Source: Caldilineaceae bacterium SB0664_bin_27 (lineage in GTDB: Bacteria > Chloroflexota > Anaerolineae > Caldilineales > Caldilineaceae). From it: a DNA stretch of 64,000 nt. Shown here one piece after another: positions 18,111 to 26,574 of this stretch. The position numbers and the translations under genes were made by a program. The notes beneath the pieces were generated by a model. That model searched no databases. It was given only the letters and a program-made list of their open reading frames with translations, and was not told the origin of the DNA. How positions within the stretch are numbered: position 1 is the stretch's first letter; the number at the start of each line of letters is the position of its first letter. The stretch spans positions 1-64,000 of the forward strand of contig VXRG01000067.1 in NCBI GenBank assembly GCA_009838625.1. The letters are read 5' to 3'.

Positions 18111-19148
18111 ATGACCGAATTGCAGTTGAGCCAGCGCCGTAAACAGGTGCTGCGAATCGTCATCCAGGAATATGTGGAGAATGCCCTGCCGGTGGGCAGC
18201 CAGTCGATCGCGCAGAAGTACGATCTGGGTGTCAGCGCTGCGACCATCCGCAATGACCTGGCTGCGCTGGAGAAGGCTGGCCTCCTGACCCACCCCCACA
18301 CCAGCGCCGGCCGCATTCCCACAGATGGCGGCTATCGGTACTTTGTGGCCAATCTCATGGCCCACACCGATCTGCCATCCCATGAGCGGCACATGATCCG
18401 CAATCAGTTCCATCAAGCCCGGCGGGAGATTGATCAGTGGCTGCGTCTCAGCACAGCGGTCCTGGCCAAAGCCTCCACGGGCGCGGCGTTGGCGACCTCC
18501 CCGCGTTCGATCTCAAGCAGGGTCAAACATCTGGAGTTGATCGGTATTCAGGATAAGGTTGTTTTGCTGGTGCTGGTGCTGGCCACAGGTACACTGAAAC
18601 AGCAGTTAATCACCCTGGAAAAGCCGATCTTTCAAGAGGAACTGAGCCGGGCGAGCAACCAGCTCAATGTTGAAATATCCGGAGCTACGGCTGCCGATCT
18701 GCCGAACAAGCTGGAGGAGTTCACCGGCTTCACCCGTGAAGTGGGCGAGCTTGTACTCAACACCTTACTCCAGTCGGAAGAGCAGATAACCGACCGCGTC
18801 TATCGACATGGACTGGCCCAGGTGCTGGCCGAGCCTGAATTTACGGACGGCCCGCAGGTGAGCCGGATCGTGGAGGTATTCGAACAGCGCACGCTGCTAC
18901 AAGAGATTTACGATGATGTGATGGAGTTGAGCGACGTACAGGTGATGATTGCCGGTGAGGGCCGTTTTGGCGACATGCAGGACATCAGCCTTGTTTTGAG
19001 CCGCTATGGCGTGCCGGACCGTTTCAGCGGCCTGCTGGGCGTTGTCGGCCCGATGCGAATGCCATACGGGCGGACAGTCGGGGCTGTGCGCTATGTCGCC
19101 ACACTTCTGAACGAACTTATGCACCAGCTCTACGGCCAAAGCCGTTAG
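18111..19148 (+). CDS. hrcA: Heat-inducible transcription repressor HrcA
   Basis: HrcA binds CIRCE operators and represses chaperone genes until heat or unfolded protein titrates the chaperone that helps it fold. The 345-residue length is standard. The N-terminal winged helix is clear (QRRKQVLRIVIQEYVENALPVGS, then VSAATIRNDLAALEKAG), followed by the family block TSAGRIPTDGGYRYFV, and the C-terminal dimer domain ends with the YGRTVGAVRYVATLLN block. A CIRCE element lies 124 bases before the start, so the gene is autoregulated. It is co-directional with grpE, 28 bases downstream. The dnaK and dnaJ genes that often follow are not in the window. Confidence 0.96.
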   Translation: MTELQLSQRRKQVLRIVIQEYVENALPVGSQSIAQKYDLGVSAATIRNDLAALEKAGLLTHPHTSAGRIPTDGGYRYFVANLMAHTDLPSHERHMIRNQFHQARREIDQWLRLSTAVLAKASTGAALATSPRSISSRVKHLELIGIQDKVVLLVLVLATGTLKQQLITLEKPIFQEELSRASNQLNVEISGATAADLPNKLEEFTGFTREVGELVLNTLLQSEEQITDRVYRHGLAQVLAEPEFTDGPQVSRIVEVFEQRTLLQEIYDDVMELSDVQVMIAGEGRFGDMQDISLVLSRYGVPDRFSGLLGVVGPMRMPYGRTVGAVRYVATLLNELMHQLYGQSR

Positions 19149-19176
19149 AAAAAACATTTGCATAACAGGATCATTC

Positions 19177-19794
19177 ATGAGTAAACAGGAAAACCGGGAA
19201 AACACAACGGGAGAGCCGGAAAACGGACAGTTGCCTGATGAGGCTGTATTAGAGGCGGCTGAACCCGACGCAAGCGCCGTATCAGACGGCGGAGAGGCTG
19301 AGGAGCAGGACGAGACGCCCGAAGAGACCATCGCTCGGCTTCAATCGGAGCTGACGGATGCTCAGGAGCAGGCTGCCAGCCACCTCGACAAGATGCAGCG
19401 CACCGTCGCCGAATATGAGAACGCAGGCAAACGCCGCGAACGCCAGAACGAGGAGCGCATCAAGCGCGAAACGGAAAACATGATGCGTCAGCTGCTGCCC
19501 GTTCTCGATGATCTCGAGCTGGCCTTTCGGAACGTGCCCGAGGGAGCGCGAGGTGAGGACCAGGCGTGGCTGCAGGGTTTCGAGCAAATTCAGCAGAAGC
19601 TTCTGGACATTCTCGCCAATGCCAAGGTCGAACCGCTGGACGGGAGCGGAGAATTTGACCCAAATCAACATGAAGCTATCTCGAATGAACCTAGCGAAGA
19701 TGTTCCCAGCGGGCACATAATCCAGACATTACGCACCGGCTACCGCATCCAGGACCGGATCCTGCGCCCGGCGCTTGTCCGGGTAGCACAGTGA
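19177..19794 (+). CDS. grpE: Nucleotide exchange factor GrpE
   Basis: GrpE releases ADP from DnaK during the chaperone cycle in the cytoplasm. The 205-residue protein has the usual acidic, disordered N-terminus (about 1-45), a long coiled-coil helix (about 50-115), and the C-terminal beta-wing region with LPVLDDLELA, GFEQIQQKLLDIL and the hallmark FDPNQHEAI followed by GYRIQDRILRPALVRVA. It follows hrcA closely and shares its CIRCE-controlled promoter. The next gene is an acetyltransferase rather than dnaK or dnaJ. Confidence 0.95.
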   Translation: MSKQENRENTTGEPENGQLPDEAVLEAAEPDASAVSDGGEAEEQDETPEETIARLQSELTDAQEQAASHLDKMQRTVAEYENAGKRRERQNEERIKRETENMMRQLLPVLDDLELAFRNVPEGARGEDQAWLQGFEQIQQKLLDILANAKVEPLDGSGEFDPNQHEAISNEPSEDVPSGHIIQTLRTGYRIQDRILRPALVRVAQ

Positions 19795-19823
19795 ATAGCT
19801 GGGCGCTTTCCTACCTCCTCTAA

Positions 19824-20837
19824 ATGGTTGCCCTGACTCGTTCCGCTGCCGCCAGCCATCCTCGAGATCCCCAGCAGGGCATCCGCCCCTTTGACGTAGG
19901 GCGCGACTTGCGCGCCGTCTCCAAGTTGATAACCGAAGCCTTTGCCGATGAACTGGACGAACAGGGCGAGGCTGCGCTGCGCGAGCTGCGAATTCTCGGC
20001 TATATGAGCGGGCTGGTCCGCATTCTCTACCGCAGTACCGGCGAGTTTCGCAATGTCTTCAACGGTTTCGTCTGGGTAGAGAACAAGCAGGTGGTGGGGA
20101 ACGTAACCGTACAGCGGGCCGCCAGTGGCAGCGGGCGCTGGCGAATTGCAAATGTGGCCGTCTCCCCAGCCTGGCGCGGGCGCGGTATCAGCCGCGCGCT
20201 CATGGAGCATGCCCTGGACTATATCCGCGACATGGGTGGGTCCTGGGCTGTGCTGCAGGTGCGCGGGGAAAACGAGATCGCTCTCGGCCTTTATGAACGG
20301 CTCCGCTTTGAAAACATGGGCGGAACGTCCGAACTTTACGCGCCGGGCGCGCCGCGGCGGATCGCATTTCCTGTTCTGTCCAACCTGCAGGCGTTCTCTC
20401 CATCCGATAGTAATCTGCTGTATGATTTGGCCACCAGCCGGCCTGACGCCGAATTTCAGTGGTGGCGGGCCGTTCGGCGAGACGACTTCCAGGTCCCGCT
20501 CGAAAAACGCATTGGTGAACTGGTGGACAGGCTCGCCGGCCGCCAGAGGATTTACCGCTACGCCATCCGCGATTACGGCAGCCGCTTTGAAGGCGCAATT
20601 CAGGTGACCGCCCGATGGTGGCAGGGGGAGCATCACATCCGTCTCTGGCTGCGGCCCGACGCCCAGGAACGGTATGCACAGCCGTTGGTCTTGAGCGCGC
20701 TGGCCCTTTTGCAGGAGTGCCCCCGCTGGCCGCTGCGGGCCACTCTGAGCACAAAGGACGAAATCGCGGCGCAGGCTCTGCTCGATCACGGTTTCGCCGT
20801 GCGCAGTACTTTGTACACGATGCGCCTCCGCATGTAG
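19824..20837 (+). CDS. GNAT family N-acetyltransferase
   Basis: The N-terminal half (about residues 20-175) is a GNAT acetyltransferase domain: the acetyl-CoA-binding loop reads VAVSPAWRGRGISRALM, and the LYERLRFE block is the usual end of the fold. The C-terminal half (about 190-337) looks like a second, degenerate GNAT-like fold without a clear CoA loop. The substrate is unknown. It starts 30 bases after grpE and six bases before the next membrane gene, so it is probably in the heat-shock transcription unit or a short operon with 20844-21227. Confidence 0.85.
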   Translation: MVALTRSAAASHPRDPQQGIRPFDVGRDLRAVSKLITEAFADELDEQGEAALRELRILGYMSGLVRILYRSTGEFRNVFNGFVWVENKQVVGNVTVQRAASGSGRWRIANVAVSPAWRGRGISRALMEHALDYIRDMGGSWAVLQVRGENEIALGLYERLRFENMGGTSELYAPGAPRRIAFPVLSNLQAFSPSDSNLLYDLATSRPDAEFQWWRAVRRDDFQVPLEKRIGELVDRLAGRQRIYRYAIRDYGSRFEGAIQVTARWWQGEHHIRLWLRPDAQERYAQPLVLSALALLQECPRWPLRATLSTKDEIAAQALLDHGFAVRSTLYTMRLRM

Positions 20838-20843
20838 GCCCCC

Positions 20844-21227
20844 ATGAAGCTTCTGCTACGGCTGGTCGGGAACGCCATCGCTCTCTATGTAGCGTCAACT
20901 CTGATTGACGGCATTCAGTTTGGTGCAGGCGGAGAGGTGGATTTCGGCAGCCTGCTGGCGGTCACCCTGATCTTTGGCGTTGTCAACGCGATCATCAAGC
21001 CTGTTGTCAAGGTTGTGACCTGTCCGGCCTTTCTGGTCACGCTCGGCCTGTTCACCTTTGTGGTCAACGCCCTGATGCTGCTGCTGACCGGCTGGCTGGC
21101 CGGCATTCTCAACGTTGACTTTCAGGTAGACGGCTTTGGCGCCGCCTTCCTGGGCGCGATCGTCATCAGCTTCGTCAGCTTTCTCCTCAGTCTGTTTGTC
21201 TCCGCTGAGAAAGACGACAAAGATTGA
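20844..21227 (+). CDS. YvlD/phage-holin-like family membrane protein
   Basis: The 127-residue protein is almost entirely four hydrophobic helices and matches the small membrane protein family often labelled phage holin family (PF04020, YvlD-like). Typical features are the LVGNAIALYVASTLIDGI start, the LIFGVVNAIIKPVVK block and the FVVNALMLLLTGWLAG block, ending in a short charged tail. Despite the name, nothing phage-like is nearby and its role is unknown; an envelope-stress function has been suggested for relatives. It starts six bases after the acetyltransferase gene. Confidence 0.88.
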   Translation: MKLLLRLVGNAIALYVASTLIDGIQFGAGGEVDFGSLLAVTLIFGVVNAIIKPVVKVVTCPAFLVTLGLFTFVVNALMLLLTGWLAGILNVDFQVDGFGAAFLGAIVISFVSFLLSLFVSAEKDDKD

Positions 21228-21311
21228 CTGCAGTTCACGTGCGACGCCGCGTGGTGACCTGCAGCCGGTCTCCTCAACACATTACAGTTCAAGTGATCGC
21301 TGGGGCACTCC

Positions 21312-22580
21312 ATGCGCGCTACCTTTCTTCACATGGCCGACTGCCATCTCGGCTACCGGCAGTATAACAGCAGCGAGCGTCAGAATGACTTCACCCGCGC
21401 CTATCTCGAGATTATCGATGTGGCCATCGACAAAAGAGTGGACTTCGTCCTGCTGGCCGGTGACCTCTTTGAAAAACGCGCCATAGATCCTCTCACCCTC
21501 GTCCACGCCATAAACGGACTGGAACGGTTGAAGCAGGCGAGCATCCCTTGCTTGGCGGTGGAGGGCAACCATGAACGGACCTACTATCGCCATAGTATCG
21601 GTTGGATGAACTTTCTTGCCGAACGGCAGTTGCTGGCGTTGCTCAACCCGAAAATTGACGACAGAAGGGTCAGCCTGCCGCCCTACGGGAACCAATATGG
21701 AGCTTATGTGGAACCGGTTCCGGGACTGCGGGTATACGGCATGCGCTACTTCGGCATATCCACAGCACATTTTGTACGAAGAGTGGCAGACGCGCTAGCA
21801 GAAGCCAACAGCCACAATGTTGAGTACACTATTTTTATGGCGCACGCCGGAGTCGAAGGTGTTGTTCCTCCCCAAGGAGGCGGTATAAGCCACAGGGAAC
21901 TGGCAGTCCTACGGCCATACGTGGACTATCTGGCCCTAGGCCACATCCACAAGCCGTATTCTTTTGACAACTGGATTTACAATCCCGGCAGTCCCGAAAC
22001 AAACTCACTGACCGAGTCGGCTTGGCCAAAACGAGGCTACTACCTTGTCGAAGTAGACACGAATACAGAACCAAAGCACAGCCCTGTTTTGCACGCCAAT
22101 TCCCGGCGGCCGTTTGTACGCCTCTTCTTCGAGGTTGACGCTTGCGAAACGCCGGGCCAACTACTTGAAGAGTGCCGGCGTTACATCAAGCGGCGGCGCC
22201 GTGAGTTTAGGGGCGGTGAGCCGGTCGTTGAGCTGCGACTGTCCGGGGTGCTTCCCTTTGACCGAAGCGCTCTCGCGACTGAGCCGTTAAAACAAATCAT
22301 TGACGATTTGTACAAGCCCCTTCTCAGCTTCGTACGCAGTGACGTTCTGGGCGCCGAATTCGCCATTGACTCTAATAATCAACAGAGTCGATCGGAACTC
22401 GAGCGGCAGATTATCGTCGACCTCCTCAGACGAGATATCCGTTTTCGCGCCCGTAGCGCCAAATGGGCCGACCTAGCCCTTGCAGTCAAACAGGCGGCCA
22501 TCAGCGGCGACCCTGCAGACGCGATTTTGGAAAAGCTGGCGAGCGAAGAGATAAGACTTATGGAAGGGAAAGAGATGTAA
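21312..22580 (+). CDS. sbcD: DNA exonuclease SbcD/Mre11-like subunit
   Basis: This is the metallophosphoesterase nuclease subunit of the SbcCD (Mre11-Rad50-like) complex, which opens hairpins and processes blocked DNA ends. All five phosphoesterase motifs are seen: MADCHLGY near residue 10, GDLFE, GNHE, the HAG block and GHIH. The 422-residue protein continues with the capping and Rad50-binding region. Its stop codon overlaps the sbcC start by one base (TAATG), so the subunits are translationally coupled. No strong ribosome site precedes its own ATG. Confidence 0.93.
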   Translation: MRATFLHMADCHLGYRQYNSSERQNDFTRAYLEIIDVAIDKRVDFVLLAGDLFEKRAIDPLTLVHAINGLERLKQASIPCLAVEGNHERTYYRHSIGWMNFLAERQLLALLNPKIDDRRVSLPPYGNQYGAYVEPVPGLRVYGMRYFGISTAHFVRRVADALAEANSHNVEYTIFMAHAGVEGVVPPQGGGISHRELAVLRPYVDYLALGHIHKPYSFDNWIYNPGSPETNSLTESAWPKRGYYLVEVDTNTEPKHSPVLHANSRRPFVRLFFEVDACETPGQLLEECRRYIKRRRREFRGGEPVVELRLSGVLPFDRSALATEPLKQIIDDLYKPLLSFVRSDVLGAEFAIDSNNQQSRSELERQIIVDLLRRDIRFRARSAKWADLALAVKQAAISGDPADAILEKLASEEIRLMEGKEM

Positions 22581-25291
22581 TGTTGATCCACTCGCTCACT
22601 CTGGAAAATGTCAAGAGCTACAGACGGGAAACTGTTGAATTCAGCCCGGGCACGAACGCGATAATCGGCTCCAATGGGTCAGGCAAGACGACGATCCTCG
22701 AAGCCATCGGCTTTGCTCTGTTCAACCACCGTCCCGGGAAGCTAACTGCTTTTGTGCGTGAAGGCCGACAGTTGGCGAGTGTGACTTTAGAATTTTTGAG
22801 CGACTACGACGGACGCTCCTATCAGATTTTGCGATGCTGTGGCAGTAAAAACCTCTACCGGGTTGATGACCCGGAACTTTCTATAAGAGTCTGCGAGGGC
22901 CGATCCGACTTCATACAGTTCTTACATCAGCATCTCGGCATTGATTCTGAGACAGATCCGTCAGAGCTTTTCCGGAACGCGGTGGGCGTACCCCAGGGCA
23001 CTTTCACGACCTCCTTTCTGTTAGGCCCTAGCGCTCGCAAAGCCGTATTTGATCCCCTCTTGAAAGTGGCGGAATACCGTAAGGCATTCGAAAAATTGCG
23101 CGAACCACTCAGTCTACTCAGGCAGCGTCAAGTGGATCAAGCAATTGAAATCAGCAGACTGGAAGGTGAACTAACACGACTGCCAGACGCGAAGGCCGAA
23201 GCAAAGTCATTGCGAAGCCACATCGACAGTGCGGACAGCGAACTTCGCGCTGCGGCAAAGGAGTTTACGGCGGCTGACTCTGACCGGCAGGAAATGGAGG
23301 CACGTCGGGAACGGCTGCAAGAGTTGGGGCGCATGGTAGAGGGGCAGCAGCAGTCAGTGGACGAACAAAGGCGAACGCTGGCTGCTGCGCGGCAATGGTT
23401 TACAGAGAGCAAGGAGGCGGTTGCAGTTACAGTAGCCAACTATGCGGGACATGAAGCCTATCGCGCCGCGCTCCGGGCCCAGCGGGCCATGAATGAACAG
23501 ATCGCGCAGCGTCGTAGGTTGGAGGAGGAGCAGGCCGGCATCCGGACGCTGCTGGCGCGGGCGGAAACGCAGGCGGATGCCCTAGAGGGCGCCCTTGTTG
23601 AGATCGAGGGAGCGGAGAAGACTGCGGCGGGCCTGGAGGACGCGGCAACTGAGCAGGAGAAGCTGGACACCGAATTTCGGGATGCCCAACGCCTGGCAGA
23701 CAGACTGATAGATGCGTACGATCGGGTACAGAGGGAAGAGACTTCTGTGGAAAAGGCCCAAAAGAGGCTGGACCACTTGCGCGTCGAGGTAGCTCGCTCC
23801 CAGAAGCTCGAAGCCTCCAGGAAGCAGTTGCAGACGGAGGTTGAAACTTTGCAGCACACAATCACGTTGCAAGAGTCTATATGTTCCCAACTGCAGCCTG
23901 AAATGGAGACGATAAAGCAGCAAGGCACACAACTGAAAAACTTGGATGCAGACGCGGTCTGCCCTATCTGCGAACAGCCTTTATCGGCGGAACATCGTCT
24001 GCAGTTGCTCGAACGTCTTCGCCAGAGTTGGAAGGAAATGAATGTGAGAGCCTTGAATGCCGCAGAGACGATTCGCCAAGCAGAGGCGAAAAGGGAACAG
24101 GCGCGCTCCGACCTCATGAAGCATGAGCTGACTCTGCATTCTCTACCCCGCCAGCACGCGATCGAAACAGCTGAGAAGGAACTGGCCGACCAAAATGCCC
24201 AGTATGCTGAAGCGCGTGACGAGGCCGAAGCACTCCGGCATATACCGCAACGTGTAGAACAGCTACAGCAGGCGTTAAAGAAGCTGGGCGACCCGCGGCG
24301 ACAGCGAGACGCGGCTCTCCAACTGGCGCGAGGACGCGAGCGTGTGGAAAGGGCTCTGCAGGAGCAGCGGGCGCAGGCCGAGCTACAGAGCAAAGCACTC
24401 GCGGAGCTTGATGGGCATATGACTAAATTTGCTGGCCTAGACGCTGAGACTACCCACATCTCCTCCCAGTTGGCAAAGTTCCAGGCAGCTGACGATCTCT
24501 ACCGGCGCAATCAGGCTGCAGCCGAAGCGCTCCCGCAACGCCTGCAAGAGGTTTCCGATGCGGAGAAGGCATTAGTCAGGGCGCAGAAACGTTTCGAGGA
24601 CGGGCAGGAACAACTGGCAGCCAGCAGGCGTGATTTCGACGACGAGCGCTTCCAAGAAGTGGTGGCTCAGGTGGAGGAGCTCCGCAGCCGTCGCGTTCAA
24701 CTGGAGACGGAACTGGACCAGTGGCGTGAACGACTCGACCGAGCAAAGGAGGAAATCGCCCAACTGCAGGGCTTAGAGAGGAGCCTCTCTACTGCCCGGA
24801 CCCGGCACGACCGGCTGACGGAGCAGGAGGAACTCTTGCGATCTCTCCGCACCGTCCTGCGGGAGGCCGGCCCATTTGTAACCAAAGCGCTGGTCCAGCA
24901 GATCAGTTACAGTGCCAATCAGCTGTTCGGCCAGATTATGGAGGACTACACGCGCACGCTTCAGTGGAAAGAGGAATACGGTATCGTTCTGGAGGCGGAT
25001 GGCCGTGAGAGGACATTTTCCCAACTGTCCGGGGGCGAGCAGATGAGCGCGGCGTTGGCAGTACGGCTGGCCCTACTCCAGGAGATGAGCAGTATCGGTG
25101 TCGCCTTCTTCGACGAGCCAACCACAAATCTGGACGAAACGCGGCGCGGCGCGCTTGCCCGGCAGATCGTGGGCGTACACGGCTTTGAACAGCTGTTTAT
25201 CATCAGCCACGACGATTCGTTCGAACAGGCTACGGAGAAGCTGATCCGGGTGGAGAAACGAAACGGGACGAGCGAAATTCACTACGAATGA
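22580..25291 (+). CDS. sbcC: DNA exonuclease SbcC/Rad50-like ATPase subunit
   Basis: This is the SMC-like ATPase partner of SbcD. The 903-residue protein has Walker A (GSNGSGKTT, residues 30-38), two long coiled-coil arms (about 170-455 and 475-740), and a central zinc hook, CPIC, at residues 461-464 that dimerises the complex through zinc. Near the C-terminus are the ABC signature LSGGEQMSAAL and Walker B with the DEPTTNLDE segment. The start at 22580 overlaps the sbcD stop; upstream in-frame codons have no similarity. Coiled-coil composition (Glu, Gln, Arg rich) accounts for the many long antisense reading frames here, which are not genes. Confidence 0.95.
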   Translation: MLIHSLTLENVKSYRRETVEFSPGTNAIIGSNGSGKTTILEAIGFALFNHRPGKLTAFVREGRQLASVTLEFLSDYDGRSYQILRCCGSKNLYRVDDPELSIRVCEGRSDFIQFLHQHLGIDSETDPSELFRNAVGVPQGTFTTSFLLGPSARKAVFDPLLKVAEYRKAFEKLREPLSLLRQRQVDQAIEISRLEGELTRLPDAKAEAKSLRSHIDSADSELRAAAKEFTAADSDRQEMEARRERLQELGRMVEGQQQSVDEQRRTLAAARQWFTESKEAVAVTVANYAGHEAYRAALRAQRAMNEQIAQRRRLEEEQAGIRTLLARAETQADALEGALVEIEGAEKTAAGLEDAATEQEKLDTEFRDAQRLADRLIDAYDRVQREETSVEKAQKRLDHLRVEVARSQKLEASRKQLQTEVETLQHTITLQESICSQLQPEMETIKQQGTQLKNLDADAVCPICEQPLSAEHRLQLLERLRQSWKEMNVRALNAAETIRQAEAKREQARSDLMKHELTLHSLPRQHAIETAEKELADQNAQYAEARDEAEALRHIPQRVEQLQQALKKLGDPRRQRDAALQLARGRERVERALQEQRAQAELQSKALAELDGHMTKFAGLDAETTHISSQLAKFQAADDLYRRNQAAAEALPQRLQEVSDAEKALVRAQKRFEDGQEQLAASRRDFDDERFQEVVAQVEELRSRRVQLETELDQWRERLDRAKEEIAQLQGLERSLSTARTRHDRLTEQEELLRSLRTVLREAGPFVTKALVQQISYSANQLFGQIMEDYTRTLQWKEEYGIVLEADGRERTFSQLSGGEQMSAALAVRLALLQEMSSIGVAFFDEPTTNLDETRRGALARQIVGVHGFEQLFIISHDDSFEQATEKLIRVEKRNGTSEIHYE

Positions 25292-25313
25292 GACCGGTTG
25301 ACGGCGAGTCGAA

Positions 25314-26564
25314 TTAGGCGGCCGCAACCAGAATCTGTGCGGCTTTGGGAACCCCTCCCAAGGACGCAAACTCCTCTTGCAGGCTGGCGGCGTTCAGGCG
25401 AGCGGGGGCGTCACCGGCCAGTATCTTTTGCAGGGCTTCCACTGCCAGCGGAACGGATAACTGATTGGGTGGGATATGGTAGCCGACGCCGCTACGCGCG
25501 ACCCCGCTGGCCTGGCGGGCCTGGTCCGCAGCCTTGGGCACGACGATCTGCGGAATCCCGTACGTAACCAAGGCATGGGTCGTCCCGGCGCCGCCGTGAT
25601 GGATCGCGGCAGCAATGTTGGGCAGTACCTCTGCAAACCGGATCCTTTCCACCAAAACTGAAGGCTGCGGCAGACTGTTCCGCAGTGTCTCGACCTCGCG
25701 CTGGGACCAGCCCCCCTCTGTGCCGACGGCGTCTACGCCCTTGCCAGCCGCCACAATAGGTAAGCCTCCCGCCTCTGACGCGGCGCGGGCCGCGATTATG
25801 AAGAAATTGATGTCCCTGGTAAATGCGGTACCGAGGGTGATGAAAATCCATGGCCGATCACTTGGAAGTTGGTCCAGCCAAGGGGATTTTCGCGGCAGGG
25901 AAGGAGGAGCGACCCCGCCGACCATTCGTGTCTGCGGCAGCAAACGCGCTCCGGCATACCAGCGGGGGCTCCAGTAGGTCAGATGTAAGGAGGGAGAACG
26001 GAGCGCTGCCGGACCTTCCAGCGACCAGTTGACGCCGGTGACACCAAAATCGGCAAGCAGGGCATCCACGCGCGCCTGAGCCAGTTTTCCGACTGCGCCA
26101 GGCGCGCCTGCTTTGGGGCCTGGCGACTGCGTCTGCATAGCCGGCCAACCGGCCACGGCAAAGGGCACGCCCAAAAGTTCGGCGGCGATGCCGGCCGCGG
26201 CGGTGAACATCTCACTGACGATCAAATGCGGGCGAAGACGTCTGGCCGCCTCGACAAGCTCGAGCGTAGCCGCGTGCACGCGCTCCACGTCCAGCCATTG
26301 ATCCAGTGAACGGACCATGCGCAGCCGCTGGAACTCCTCTTCTGAAGCTGTGCCTCTCTGTAGAGGGGGCGGCGGCGGCCAGCGCCAGCCGGTTTCCTGC
26401 AGGATATGTATGGGAACGCCTTGCGCATCGAGCCGGCTTTGCAGTTCTTGTCCTGTGGCCCACAGGACATCGTGACCTGTCCGCCTCAGTTCGACAGCCG
26501 TGGGCAAATAGCCGCCCCAATCCAGGTGGCCCGCCAATTGGGCGGATACACATAGAAAGCGCAA
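25314..26564 (-). CDS. GT1-type glycosyltransferase (MGT/UGT-like)
   Basis: The 416-residue protein is a GT-B fold glycosyltransferase of the UDP-glycosyltransferase/macrolide-glycosyltransferase group. The N-terminal acceptor domain begins with a FLCVSAQLAGH strand, and the donor domain carries the family signature HHGGAGTTHALVTYGIPQIVVP followed by an ADQ-type end. I chose a TTG start at 26564 because it follows a GAGGAG ribosome site by six bases and gives the exact family N-terminus; longer forms overlap the upstream gene. The start lies ten bases after the stop of the lipoprotein gene, so the pair is an operon. The acceptor (lipid, sterol-like or natural product) is unknown. Confidence 0.88.
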   Translation of the reverse strand: MRFLCVSAQLAGHLDWGGYLPTAVELRRTGHDVLWATGQELQSRLDAQGVPIHILQETGWRWPPPPPLQRGTASEEEFQRLRMVRSLDQWLDVERVHAATLELVEAARRLRPHLIVSEMFTAAAGIAAELLGVPFAVAGWPAMQTQSPGPKAGAPGAVGKLAQARVDALLADFGVTGVNWSLEGPAALRSPSLHLTYWSPRWYAGARLLPQTRMVGGVAPPSLPRKSPWLDQLPSDRPWIFITLGTAFTRDINFFIIAARAASEAGGLPIVAAGKGVDAVGTEGGWSQREVETLRNSLPQPSVLVERIRFAEVLPNIAAAIHHGGAGTTHALVTYGIPQIVVPKAADQARQASGVARSGVGYHIPPNQLSVPLAVEALQKILAGDAPARLNAASLQEEFASLGGVPKAAQILVAAA

Positions 26565-26574
26565 GCAGCACTCC

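Noticed and set aside
23458-24459. Long Ser-rich antisense frame across sbcC.
   Set aside because: It mirrors the Glu/Gln/Arg-rich coiled coil of SbcC and has no recognisable domain or start signal.
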